NCBI GenBank assembly: GCA_963575745.1
Contig: CAUYUJ010007247.1
Span: forward strand, 43,501-107,500
Origin: Prorocentrum cordatum
Taxonomy: Eukaryota > Sar > Dinophyceae > Prorocentrales > Prorocentraceae
Length of the DNA stretch: 64,000 nt
Reading direction: 5' to 3'
Part shown: positions 43,737 through 55,360 of the stretch, in pieces
How positions within the stretch are numbered: the first letter of the stretch is position 1
Layout of the letters: every line of letters starts with the position of its first letter
Position numbers and translations under genes: made by a program
Notes under the pieces: generated by a model
What the model was told of the DNA's origin: nothing
Databases searched by the model: none
What the model saw: only the letters and a program-made list of their open reading frames with translations

Positions 43737-46245
43737 AACGAGGAGCCCGAACGACTCACACCAGGACGAGAGACCCCAACGACTCACACCACGAGGAGCC
43801 CGAACGAGTCACACCACAAGGAAGGGCCCGAACGACTCACACCAAGACGAGGCGCTCGAACGACTCGCACCACGAGGAGCCCGAACGACTCACACCACGA
43901 CGCGGGCCCCGAACGACTCGCACCACGAGGAGCCCGAACGAGTTACACCAGGAGGAGGGGACCGAACGACTCACACCCAAGGAGGGGACTCACACCACGA
44001 GGAGCCCGAACGACGTACACACAATGAGGGGCCCGAAGGAATCACACAAGGAAGGGCGAGGGGCCCCAACGACTCATACCACGAAAAGCTGGAACGACTC
44101 ACATATCTGCGACTCATACCACGAAGAGCTGGAACGACTCACATATCTGCAGCGCACACAGACGCGAACTCTCGCATTATCTCTGGCGCGCCTGCATGTC
44201 CTCGAGCGATAGCCGCCACAACGCTGCTACTACGAGGGCGGGGCCAATGGGGCAAGGAGTGAAACATGCATCATAACAACAAGTGGCCGATACAATCTAC
44301 TCTTTGGGGCCAATTGGGCAAGGAGTGAAACATGCATCGCAACAACACGTGGCCGATATACTCACACCATGAGGAGCCCGAAGGACTCGCACACAAGGAG
44401 GGGCACGAACGACGCGCACCACGAGGAGCCCGAACGACTCACATACAATGCGGGGCCCGAACCACTCACCCCAGGACGAGGGGCCCCAACGACTCGCACC
44501 ACGAGGAGCCCGAACGACTCACACGCAAGGAGGCGCCCGAACGTCTCACACCAGGACGAATGGCCCGAACGTCTCACACCATGAGGAGCCCGAAGGACTC
44601 ACACACAAGGAGGGGCCCGAACGACGCGCACCAGGACCCGGGGCCCGAACGACTCACACTACGAGGAACCCGAGCGACTCACACGCAATGAGGGGCCCGA
44701 GGGACCCACACAAGGAAGGACGAGGCCCCCAAGACGCCCCCAAGAGGCCCCCAGAGGCCCCCAAGAGGCCCCCAAGAAGCTTCCAAGAATCCCCAAGACG
44801 CCTCTCGAGGCCCCCAAGAAGCGCCCAAGGGACCACATAGAGCCTCCCAAGGGGCCCCGAGAGCTTCCAAGAGATCCCCGAGACGCCCGCGAGGAGGCCG
44901 AACGACTCGCCCCAGGACGACGGGCCCCAGCGACTCACACCACGAGGAGCCTGAACAACTCACACACAAGGAGGGGCCCGAGCGACGCGCGCCAGGACGA
45001 GCGGCCCGAACGACTCACACCACGAGGAGCCCGAACGACTCACGCGCAAGGAGGCGCCCGAACGACTCACGCCAGGACGAGGGGCCCGAACGACTCACAT
45101 AATGAGAAGCCCGAACGACTCACACACAAGGAGGGGCCCCAACGACGCACGCCAGGACCAGGGGCCCGAACGACCCACACTACGAGGAACCCGAACGACT
45201 CACACGCAGCGAGGGGCCCGAGGCGCTCATACAAGGAAGGGCGAGGCCCCCAAGAGGCCCCCAAGACGCCCCCAGAGGCTCCCAAAAGGCCCCCAAGAGG
45301 CCCCCAAGAGGCCCCAAGACGCCGCAAGAGGCCCCCAAGAGGCCCCCAAGAGACGTCCAAGAGTCCTCCAAGACGCCTCCAGAGCCTCCAGGACGCCCCC
45401 AGGAGGCCCCACGAGGAAACCGAACGACTCAACCCATGACGAGGGGCCCCAACAACTCGCACCACGAGGAGCCCCAACGACTCACGCACAAGGAGGCGCG
45501 CCAACGACTCACACCAGGACGAGGGGCCAAGAGGCCCCACGAGGAGGCCGAGCGACTCCCCCCAGGACGAGGAGCCCCAACGACTCACACCACGAGTAGC
45601 CTCAACGACATGCACACAAGGATGGGTCCGAGCGACGCACGCCAGGACGAGCGGCCTGAATGACTCGCACCACGAGGAGCCCGAGCAACTCACACGCAGG
45701 GAGGCGCCCAAACGACTCACACCAGGACGAGGGGCCCGAACGACTCCCACCACGAGGAGCCCGAACGACTCGCACCCCAGGAGGGGCCCGAACGACGCAC
45801 GCCAGAACGAGGGGCCCGAACGACGCACACCGCGCGGAGCCCGAACGACTCACGCACAATGAGGGGCCCGAGCCACTCACGCAAGGAAGGACGAGGCCCC
45901 CAAGAGGCCCCCAAGAGGCCCCAAGAGGCCCCCAAGAGGCCCCCAAGAGGCTTCCAAGAAGCCCCAAGACGCCTCTCGAGGCCCCCAAGAGGCTCCCAAG
46001 AAACCATAAGGAGGCCCCCAAGAGGCCCCGAGAGCCTCCAAGAGGCCCCCAAGAGGTTCACGAGGAGGCCGAACGACTCACCCCAGGACGAGGGGCCCCA
46101 ACGACTCACACCACGAGGAGCCCGAACGACTCACACACAAGGAGGGGCCCGAGCTCTTCATACCAGGACGAGGTGCCTGAACGACTCACACTACGAAGAG
46201 CCCGAACGACTCACGCCAGGACGAAGACCCTGAACCACTCACACC
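43737..46245. repeat. Composite minisatellite, CGAACGACTCACACC core
   Basis: Units of 25-28 bp, CGAACGACTCACACCACGAG plus GAGCC, or CAGGACGAGGGGCC, fill most of 2.5 kb. Three CCAAGAGGCC blocks and a 44100-44345 segment of another kind interrupt them. The same minisatellite recurs at 49715-49990 (inside an intron), 54968-55360 and 61310-62110 in this orientation, and at 53080-53520 and 53905-54345 in the opposite one. Confidence 0.9.
44100..44345. mobile_element. Deleted third copy of the composite repeat unit
   Basis: ACTCACATATCTGCA..CGCACA, CTCTCGCATTATCTCTGG and then CGCGCCTGCATGTCCTCGAG followed by CGCCACAACGCTGCTACTAC match 55370-55890 and 62105-62670. The T/TG-rich linker present there is missing here. 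A ~65-bp part (GGCAAGGAGTGAAACATGCA, then CAACAANNNGTGGCCGATA) is duplicated in tandem. It has no coding sequence left. Confidence 0.65.
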
Positions 46246-47260
46246 AGCACAACGGCAATCGCTACCATAGCCGGCATCGGAGGAGCCACCGAAGCCAAGG
46301 TAACAGGAACCGGCTAAGGAACCACAACCCAAGTGAAGTGAAATTCCAGGGACATGACTGAAACGAAACACACGAAGCAGAGGCGGAGGAGGAGGACTGT
46401 GAAGAGGACACACATGTTTTGCCATCGAGCGCTCTATCACAAGGTACTGCCACAAATCCACCAACATTGAGTCCAGTCACCAGCACCATCACCTGCCAGG
46501 ATGCCCAACACCCGCACACAGAACAGCAACCACAGATCATGGTCACCAGTACGAGAAAGCTCAAGTACGGTCTCTGCCATGATGCCGTTGAACATCTTCC
46601 AGCGAGATGTTTACTACAGTAGAACTCACCTGACGCGCCACGGAAGCAAAGTAGCGGCACATGAACCATTGGATGCATACCGAAGCTCCAGCCATATATA
46701 CAGAAAGGACGGACTCCATTGAGACAACATCCACTGTTCAGTCTCACTGTACCCAGAGCTATTCTCTTATACCAGCGCGACATCCATAGTGGTAAGCATG
46801 GGCCTCGCCAGTACTGGAGGACAGACTATAAACTAAACGTACTCTTCGCACCAATGAACCAACACTGAGTAGAATAACCAGCACTTTCACCATAACAAGA
46901 TAACAAACACCATCACAGATGCAGAATCCAGCACCCGAGAACTACAGTACGAGCTTCAGCCGTCTACAATACAAGTGCCACCAGCAAGCTGTTTCCTATA
47001 GTAGACCCTACGTGAAGCGTACGTGGACCAGCTGAGTGTAGTACACGTTCCACCAGCAAGCTGTTTCCTACAGTACAAGCCACATGAGGCGCCACGGAAA
47101 ATGTGTAGTGGCACATCCACCATGGGATAGATACCGAAGCCGTAGCCATGTATACAGGAACCTTCGAGCCCATTGAGGCAACATCCCGTTTTCAGTCTCA
47201 CTATACCAAGGGATAGAGTCCCCAGTAACACGTCTGGGCTGACGGCATCCGCGCCGTACC
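46246..47260 (-). repeat. Two diverged copies of a ~170-bp coding-like segment
   Basis: The copies at about 46595-46765 and 47060-47220 read, on the minus strand, related peptides. One is VRLNSGCCLNGVRPFCIYGW with FGMHPMVHVPL and FRGAS. The other is VRLKTGCCLNGLEGSCIHGY with FGIYPMVDVPL and FRGAS. Conserved Cys, Gly and Pro positions and mostly conservative changes suggest former coding sequence. A 60-bp phrase (CACCAGCAAGCTGTTTCCTA) is further duplicated at 46980 and 47055. This block lies just 3' of the Pif1-type gene and may be its old 3' end or a separate small gene. No function is recognised. Confidence 0.4.
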
Positions 47261-50200
47261 TCATCGTCCCCAGGCTTTGTTCCACCATTCGGGAGTCGGT
47301 TGCAACTCGTCCAGGAACTTCCGGTCGTCGGCGGATATCGCTCCGTCGCTGCCCGGCCAGCGTTTCTCTCCGAAATGCACGGGGGTCAGCGGGCGTTGAG
47401 CTTGGTGAATGCGGCAATGGCACTTGCACTTGCGCTTGCTCTTCTGCAGCGCTTTGCGCAGGTGGCGCACTCGTTCGTCGATATCAGCGACGCACTCCTT
47501 GCACTGCAGTTTCTGGCGGTTCCCATGCTTGTGGTTGTCCAGTTGCTGTGGGTTGAATTTACGAGCCCCGAAACTGCAGGAACACCTCTGGCACATGTAC
47601 GTCGCAAGGTCCGACGGGTCAAATCCTTGCGCACGGCGCGCCTTACACACTAACGTTGTGCCCCGAGAAGACGAGCGATGCCTGCGTTCAGCCTTCGACC
47701 AGTACTTCAGCTCATATGCCGTTGTACACTTACCGCACCGCAGCTTCGTCTGAGAGTCCAAGCACACCAAACGGGCCTTCTCCCGCCTCTTCGCATTGTG
47801 CAGCAGTTCCTTCTCGAACGCGAGGCTGCCCAAGTGCTCTAAGCAATCTTCGCACTGGTGCTCGTCGATCTTGCCAGGCGCGAACCCTCGCTCTGCGCAG
47901 CCGGGGCACGCGAGGTCTCTATCGGCATGCCGATGATGTCTCATAGTACTCGCGCCCCACACGCCTTGGTCAAACACATCTTTACAAGCAGCACACCCGT
48001 GGCTCTGCGGGGTCAGGCTCTTCTTCCAGTCATCACGTTCCACACACCGCTTGCATATTGAACGATCTGGCGGGATTCTCCTTGGAGCGTTGCCATCGGC
48101 CACCCCTTGGGAAGCCTCGGCCGCCCGCGCAGACCGACAAGGCATTGGGCAGCTCTCGCGCGCGCAGTCCATGCATCTCGTCCACCTGCCTTGCGACACG
48201 TACTTCTCGTAGAAGTCAGCGGCTGCTTTCATGCCGAAATCGCGGTTGCATGACGCAGATGTTTGGCAATCGCTTCACTCTGGACAAGCATACGTAGGCA
48301 GCAATCTGAGCTGTCATGGACGCCCTGCTGGACCAATGCTGCAGGTCAGCGAATGCCGCTTCCAACGTCGCCCCCTGGATCATGTGAGCGGTGGACGCGA
48401 AGTCGGGGAGAATCCAGAAGCCCGTGCGTCGAGCTTCGATGCCCGTGTGCTTGTTGGCTTTCCAGGTCCTGGATCTTCGCTTCAACGGGTATACGCCCGT
48501 CGGCAGCTTCCCTATTGTCCACTGTGCTTCTGGGAAATGGATGTAGATCACCAAGGGCAACCGATCCAATATGAACTCGCCCTCGATGTCCTGGGGGCTG
48601 CAATCAGGCGCCAAAGTCCATCCGTAAATCACTCCCTTTCGGTGTCTGTAGAGTTGTCTGCTTCGATCGACGTTGTCCGTCAACCGAATGGGCATGCCTT
48701 TGGCCAATGGGTAGATGCTCGGAATGTTGCCCGTCTCCTGGTCGTGCCTCTTCAGCCAGGAGAACAACTTCTCGTCCAATTTCTTCTTCGGCAAATCGCG
48801 ATCTCCTGGATGCAGCGGCGCATCTCGAGCGTAACACCACGAGAACTGAATGTTCTTCTGCTTGGCAAACTCCCTCGCGCGCAGGTTCGTCGCGAAGTAC
48901 CTGGGCACGTTGAAGGTGTACAGAGCAGGTGCGCCGCTGAATGGGTTCATGCGAAGCTCTGGCGCCAGCGAGTGAGTGTCGGTCAGAACCCTGTGTCTCT
49001 TGCCTCGCTCCGCACGGCACTCTTCGCACTCGCCATCTGGCGAGTTTAGAAGCGCCGCCATGTCGGCGCACCCTCCTGAGAAGCGCTCCCTCAAATCTTG
49101 CGATACGGGCCCAGTACTGGGTCGTCCACCACGTCGTCGTTGCAAACGCACTTACCCGGGCTTGGGGACGTCAACGTCGGAAGCCCGTGGAAGTAGCTGT
49201 AGTCCTCCATGCTGAGATTTCCAACTCTGCACTGGCCCAGAAACGAGTTGTACCATGCATCGTCACACCTCATCAATTCGGTCAACTGCCAGAAAGATCG
49301 CACGCTGTCGACGCCGTCTTGCCAGAACAGCTCCAACGCGCGGTGCGCGCACCCTGCGGGCACGTCCAGAGGGTTGGATGCCAGGGAAGTGCCCGTCACG
49401 GGGTGCAACTGCCAAAAATCAGCGCACATGACCACGTTCACTCCCCCGAAGGCGCGATGCAATTCTCCCGCCCTCTTCTTGTACGTGCCCCTTCACACGG
49501 ACAGCGGCACTGACCACTCGTTCCAGGGTGCCCAGCAACTCCGCGGACATCATGCTCACCTCGACATGTTGCATACAGCGCGTATCTCTTTTTCTGTGTG
49601 CGCTGAGCTATGCTTGTTGCCTCCACAGGTCTTGCAAACATGGAAACGCCTGGGACGTACAAGGTATACAGCACAATTTGCCCAGACGCCGCCGTTCGAG
49701 GTGACGAAGACCCCGAACGACTCACAGCACGTCGAGCCCGAACGACTCACACCAGGACGAGGGGCCCGAACGTCTCACACGACCACGAACTCCTACGACT
49801 CGCACCAGGAGGAGGCGCCCGAACAACTCACCAAAGGACGAAGAGCTCTAGCGACTCGCACCAGGAGGAGCTCGAAGGCCTCACACCAGGACGAAGGGCC
49901 CGAAAGACTCACACCAAGAGGAGGAGCCCCAACAACCCACGCACGAGGACCCCGAACGACTCACACCACGTCGAGGGCAACGAACGATGTACTCCATGGA
50001 GTGACTCGTTCGGTGCCCTCGGGACCTCGTCGATGATGATCACGCGCAGGGCCCCGCACTTCATGGACTGCTTGTGCCTGTCGCCCGTGGCATTCCCGTC
50101 GTCGTTCCGCGCCGGGATGCCGCTCCAGTGGTGCACCGTGTGGCCGTTGATCTGCGCCGCCATGGCATTTTGAAACGCCAAGCACACGAACTGAACGCCG

Positions 50201-52818
50201 TGCTCCCAACCGAGACCTTCCTCCATTAAGTACCGCATCCAGCCAATGACGGCACTTTTTCCGGTGCCCGGAAATCCGTGCACTACGTCCAGCAGAGGCT
50301 CCTCGGAATTCTGGTTCACGTTGCCCTGCTGCTTCTCCAGCCACTCAATCTTCAAACGTCGAACAAAGTGCTCGAGAAACTGGCGCTGTTTCTCGTTCGG
50401 GATCTTCGAGCTCGCCAAGGTTGGGGATAAACGCTTTGTCGATGCTGGTGAAGCCATTCCCTGCAGGGTTGAACGAAGCAGCAGCATCTCGCTTCTCGTC
50501 GAAGGGAGCATCGTGTGCCTTCTGGAACGTGCCACTTGCGGATAGAGCTGCGAGGTGGTCCTGGTACGCATCCTCGAAGATATGTCCCGGACATGCACGG
50601 TCTCCAGCCTCGACGCCAGAGGGTTCCGTCTTCCACACTCGCTCTCCGATGCGATGGCTTTGTTCATACTCGTGAAGTCGAACACTTTTCTTCACTCGGC
50701 TGTTCTCCGAAGCTTTCACCTTCGCTTTCGCCGAGGCGGTCCACTTCTCGCCGAGGCTGTCCTCTTCTTTAGCCGATTGGAGCAGTTGTTGAAACTTTCC
50801 ACCAGGGAGGCTCAGCGGAGGCATATCTTGCTCTTCCTCCGACGCATCTGCCTCGCTCTGATCATCTGCCGCCTTGCCAGACGACGCCATCGTATTCAGC
50901 AGGGAACTCTGGATGAGCTTCGCCGCTGCCTGGCTGACCACGTTCCCGCGCACGTACTCGTCCCAGGCGGTCTTCCAGGATACGCTGTCCAACGTTGATG
51001 GCGTCCCTGTTGAGGTTGTCTTCCTGGTCAGTCTACACGAAGCTCGAACCTGGGGCGACTGATGCTGGGCCTCCTGCCAATGCCGCAGCACCGCAGACTC
51101 CATCCCCAACATACTCAGGTGAGGCACAGACACGTCTCCTCCATAGAGCGTCCAAGGGCGGAAAAATAAACTGCAATACTGAGCGTTGTAGGTAGAACTC
51201 TTGTGTACGCTGGGCATCGGCAAGCCTCTTCGATGACAACCACGTCCGGCCTCGCCTTCCTGACCAGAACCCAGGAGTGGCAGAAGACGCCTGCGTCATG
51301 CGGGAAAACGAAATACTCGTCGGTCTCGGGTGTCACTACGATGTAATGCTCTCCAGGCTTCGCGGCGACCTCTCCATCCTTGTACTGTTTGCTCCTGATA
51401 AATTGTTAACCTCCTTGTGTCCACGCAGTTCGCGGTGGCAGGTTGCGGTTCAAGTAGCGTGTCGGAACCAGTAGGGGTTCGCACCTCCACTGCCGCAAAA
51501 ACTCGTACGCCGACAACAACTTCCAAGGGTGCTGCAGAAGGCGATATCCGTAGGCGTCGAACTCGTTCACTCTGGATCGGTCCGTCCGTACGTGAGGTTT
51601 GCGAGAGGGCGGCACGTGCGTCGTCACGCTCCTGTCTTTCATCTGCAGCGAATTCTGGGATGTTTCCAACCTGTTCATCCACGCCCGCCCATCAATCGTA
51701 TGCTCGTTGAAGGTCCGGATGCACTCTGCCTTCAGAAGGTCGCTCTGGTCCAGATTGCAGCACAGGTTGCAGACTTCCACAGCGCCGCGGTACGTGCTGT
51801 TCATCTCGAGTTCCGTTACCAGCCTCCCGCTGCTTGCTTTGAACTGCGCCGCTTTCCCCCTGCCCTGTATCTTCGCCCTCAAGGTAAACAGCTTGTCCAC
51901 GCATTTCTTAGTCTCCAAAGTGCCTGCGGGCTGTCGCTTGCCAATGTATCCCCCGAAATATCCATTCGTAACTACCTGCGCGCGCTGAATTGCTCGAGTG
52001 GCTCTCCCCAGACTCTGCTTCTTCATGATGCAGCGTTTCTTCCTGCAGCAAGTCTCATGCGTTTGCTCGATGATCGGCAGTCGGTCACTGGGTTTCACGT
52101 CACTGTTGCTCCCTGCAAAAGAGACGCACAGGCCCGGCATGCACCCGTTCAGCCACTCCTCATTGCGCAGTCCGAGCCCCAGCCAATTTCGGACTCCGCT
52201 TGTGCGCAACGTGAACTTCTTGGCGATGCCCTTGCAAACCAGCAGCGGAGCTGTCATCCACTCGGGGGGCACTCTGTTGGTCCACGGCGCCTCGTGCTTG
52301 CACTCTCTCTTGTTCTTCTTGGAGGCGCAGGCGTTGGGCACCAAACGCTTCTCCTGCTGGGTTTTCGAATCCATCACCAGGCGATGTATATGGCGTTGGC
52401 AGCGACACATGAAATACTGTAGAGCGCCGTTGAACTTCGCCTTGAAGGTGGCGCTGTCGCAGTTCAGGCCGAGCTTCTGAGCTTCCCCTAGAGCTCCCTG
52501 CGGTGACGAGCCCACACCGGCTCTCGCGTCATCATGCAAGAACCGAAGCAATCGGCCCAACTTCAACTCCCCCCATGATGGCAATCCAGAGCATTCGGAC
52601 GATTCCGAGTACGTCGGGGAGTTCTGCTCCAGCGACGTCCTCTCTCGAACAAATTGGTCCACGCCGGGATATCTCTCACAGCAGATTTGCCAGAGGAAAT
52701 GCTTCAGCTCCGTCGCACTCACGAGCTTCATGTGGATGTCCTACTTGCTCTTCCGCGTTCCGAAATCCATGCTGCATATTCTGCACCGCCACGGTGGGCC
52801 CTCGCACTCCCCAGACAT
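47261..52818 (-). pseudogene. Decayed Pif1/Helitron-type helicase with C-terminal Cys-rich domain
   Basis: The path starts at the ATG 52818 (MSGECEGPPWRCRICSMD, a C-x2-C..H finger). It continues at 52731-51406 with a large N-terminal region (GYFGGYIGKRQPAGTLETKK) that resembles replicase/DUF6570-type regions of Helitron-like proteins. It then runs through FFRPWTLYGGDVSVPHL (about 51160) to the SF1B core: Walker A GFPGTGKS (about 50270), FQNAMAAQINGHTVHHWSGI, Walker B VIIIDE (about 50035), CADFWQLHPV (about 49430), STAHMIQGATLEAAFADL (about 48370) and AAYVCLSRVK (about 48290). All Pif1 hallmarks are present. A Cys-pair-rich domain follows (48232-47261), ending WWNKAWGR. One intron lies at 50025-49560. 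Lesions are TAG at 52743-52741, TAA at 51408-51406, and frameshifts near 51225, 50410, 49490, 49105 and 48235, so it is a pseudogene. Pif1-like enzymes unwind DNA 5'-3'; in Helitrons the helicase serves rolling-circle transposition. Confidence 0.8.
49560..50025 (-). other. Intron of the Pif1-type gene, carrying the minisatellite
   Basis: Removing 466 nt joins ATCATCATCGACGAG to GTGAGCATGATGTCC and restores IIIDE|VSMMSAELLG, the expected continuation of Pif1 motif II. The intron starts GTCCCG and ends TCGAG, so it is GT-AG. The bases CGAGGT stand at both junctions, a direct repeat across the splice sites. About 280 of the 466 nt are the CGAACGACTCACACC minisatellite, whose sense strand contains GTGAGT many times. 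Confidence 0.8.
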
Positions 52819-52998
52819 AGCTCACACCACCATTTCCATGCCCACCGCTCAAGGATGTTGGAAGGAAGAGCGTCCGTGCGGAGCTAAGCTCACAGCGCAA
52901 ATGATGGACGGAAAGAACTCACAGTCACTGACAGATTGCTCGTAGGCAGCAGCGATTGCTGCTGGCCGAGCTAAGCTCACAGCCACGCATCATTACTC

Positions 52999-53018
52999 TG
53001 AACCAGAATGGCAACAGC
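52999..53018 (-). other. Leader with SL-like core, copy B
   Basis: The minus strand reads GCTGTTGCCATTCTGGTTCA. The part GTTGCCATTCTGGTTCA matches GTAGCCATTTTGGCTCA of DinoSL at 14 of 17 positions. The same leader is at 53823-53842 and, as GTTGCCATTCTGGCTCA, at 60714-60731. Confidence 0.45.
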
Positions 53019-53822
53019 AACCACAACAGTGCAGGAGATGTATATTTGGGGTTCTCCTGAGATCCTGAATGAAATCCTGGCCCATTTGAGGCTCCTCGTG
53101 CTGTGAGTCGTTCGGGGTCCTCGACGTAGTGTGAGTCGTTCAAGCTCCTCGTGGTGTGAGTCGTTCGGGCTCCTCGTGGTGTGCGTCGTTCGAGCGCCTC
53201 GTCCTGCTGCGAGTCGTTCGGAACCCCTCCTTCTGGGGTGAGTCGTTCGGGCTCTTCGTGATGTGAGACGTTCGGGATCCTCGTCCTGGTGTGAGTCGTT
53301 CGGGGTCCTCGTGGTGTGAGTCGTTCGGAGCTCTCGTCGTGGTGGGAGTCGTTCGGGCTCCTCGTGGTGTGAGTCGTTCGGGCTCCTCGTCCTGGTGTGA
53401 GTCGTTCGAGCCCCTACTTCTGGCGTGCGTCGTTCGGGCTTTTCGTGGTGTGAATCGTTCGGGCCTCTCGTCCTGGTGTGAGTCGTTCGGGCTCCTCGGG
53501 GCGTGAGGCGTTCGAGCACCTCGTTCCCTCTTGGAGCCTCTGGTGAGCCTCTGGGCGACCCCAGGGGCTTCTGGGAGCGTCTTGGACATCCATGCTGCAT
53601 GTTCTGCACCGCCACAGTGGGCCCTCGCACTCCCCAGACATAGCTCACACCACCATTTCCATGCCCAACGCTCTAAGGATGTTGGAAGGAAGAGCGTCCG
53701 TGCGGAGCTAAGCTCACAGCGAAACTGATGGGCGGAAAGAACTCTCAGACACTGACAGATTGTTGGTAGGCAGCCGCGATTGCTGCTGGCCGAGCTAAGC
53801 TCACAGCCGCGCCTCATTATTC

Positions 53823-53842
53823 TGAACCAGAATGGCAACAGC
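53823..53842 (-). other. Leader with SL-like core, copy A
   Basis: Same leader as at 52999-53018, upstream of the right-hand copy of the duplicated 5' exon. It is followed by GTGAGCTTAGCTC at two positions before the ATG of that copy. Confidence 0.45.
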
Positions 53843-54410
53843 GACAACTACAGTGCAGGAGAGGTATATGTGGGGTTCTCCTGAGCGCCTGGATGAAATC
53901 CTGGTCCATGTGAGGCTCCTCGTAATGTGAGTCGTTCGGGGTCCTCGACGTAGTGTGAGTCGTTCGGACTCCTCGTGGTGTGAGTCGTTCGGGCTCCTCG
54001 TGGTGTGCGTCGTTCGAGCGCCTCGTCCTGCTGTGAGTCGTTAGGGCCCCTCCTTCTGGTGTGAATCGATCGGGCTCTTCGTGGTGTGAGGTGTTCGGGA
54101 CCCTCGTCCTGGTGTGAGTCGTTCGGGGTCCTCGTGGTGTGAGTCGTTCGGAGCTCTCGTCGTGGTGGGACTCGGTCGCGCTCCTCGTGGTGTGAGTCGT
54201 TCGGGCTCTTCGTCCTGGTGTGAGTCGTTCGAGCCCTTCCTTCTGGTGTGAATTCGTTCGGGCTTCTCGTAATGTGAGTGGTTCGGGCCATTCGTCCTGG
54301 TGTGAGTCGTTCGGGCTCCTCGGAACATGAGGCGTTCGGGCACCTCGCTCCCTTTGGAGCGTCTGGTGAGCCTCTTGCTGGCCCTCGGGGCTTCTCGGAG
54401 CGTCTTGGGG

Positions 54411-54967
54411 GCCTTGGAGGAGCCGCTTCGGACCTCCTGGGGGACTCTTGGACTGTGGCACGATAGGCCGAAGGCCAGTAGATAAACTGTGGCGGGATTG
54501 GCCGAAGGCTTGTAGATAGACCGAACCTCGGTACATAGACTGCGGCTACGGAGAACCGCTGGGGAATCGTGAACCCTTCGACCCTCCGATGGCCAAGCCA
54601 TAGTGAACCCTAGCCTTTGTCACACCCCCTTGTGCACCCGAGTTCCTAATGCCGGCTCCAAGAAAAACAGCGCGAGCACCATCCCCAGATCCAACACGAT
54701 TAGTAGACCCGATAGGAACTCGAAAGACACCTGGCATCAGCGCGGTTATCAGAAAACACGACTGAACTGTCCAAGGGTTCCCCTGTGGATGATGGGTTCG
54801 GGAATGGTATCTTGCAGCTTGTGGGCGGAGAGCAGAGCTACGCGCATTCGCGCACAGACCTCGACTGCGTGGAGACACATGGAGCTCACTAACGGGGTTA
54901 ATAGAATTTGCCATGTCACCGACGTTCAAGATGCGCTGGCTCAGCGCTCTCATGTCCACACGCAAGG
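54411..54967. other. Spacer between the two helicase-bearing regions
   Basis: About 54460-54540 carries two ~30-bp copies (GGCCGAAGGCCAGTAGATAA and GGCCGAAGGCTTGTAGATAG). At 54865-54905, TGGAGACACATGGAGCTCAC matches 61270-61290, marking the left boundary of the composite unit. No gene is seen. Confidence 0.55.
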
Positions 54968-55360
54968 GGGAGCCCGAACGACTAACACCAGAGCGAGAGG
55001 CTCCAACGACTCACACCTCGAGGAGCCCGAACGAGTTACAAACAAAGAGCGGCCCCAGCAACTCACAGCAGGATGAGCGACCCAAACGACTCGCACCACG
55101 AGGAGCCCGAACGACTCATACGCAAGGGGGCGCCCAAACGACTCGCACCAGGACGAGGGGCCCGAACGAAACACACGGTGAGGAGCCCGAACGACTCACA
55201 CACAAGGAGAGGCCCGAACGACGCACGCAAGGACAATGAGCCCGAACGACTCACACCACGAGGAGCCCGAACGACTGACACACAATGAGGGGCCCAAAAC
55301 CCTCACACAAGGAAGGACGAGTGGCCACATCGACTCACACCACGAGAAGCCGGAACGATT
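54968..55360. repeat. CGAACGACTCACACC minisatellite in unit 1
   Basis: About fifteen units of 25-28 bp in the plus-strand orientation, at the 3' side of the minus-strand gene. Same family as 43737-46245. Confidence 0.88.

Larger units (their letters stand above)
52768..54410 (-). repeat. Tandem duplication (~820 bp) of the helicase 5' exon plus minisatellite
   Basis: 52768-53587 and 53590-54410 are collinear, with an offset of 823-825 bp. Each carries, in minus-strand order, a minisatellite block, a ~60-bp leader (GTTGCCATTCTGGTTCAGA), the motif GTGAGCTTAGCTC twice, and the first exon (MSGECEGP(P/L)WRCR(I/T)CSMD). Only the left copy continues into the helicase gene. In the right copy the exon runs into CTCCCAGAAGCCCC repeat. 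Identity is high by eye with scattered substitutions. Confidence 0.85.

Noticed and set aside
43737-46245. Frames rich in THTRRSPNDSH or SRSGSSWCESFG
   Set aside because: Translations of the CGAACGACTCACACC minisatellite on either strand.
43737-46245. CRISPR-like array
   Set aside because: Units are contiguous and variable with no unique spacers, the context is eukaryotic, and there are no cas genes.
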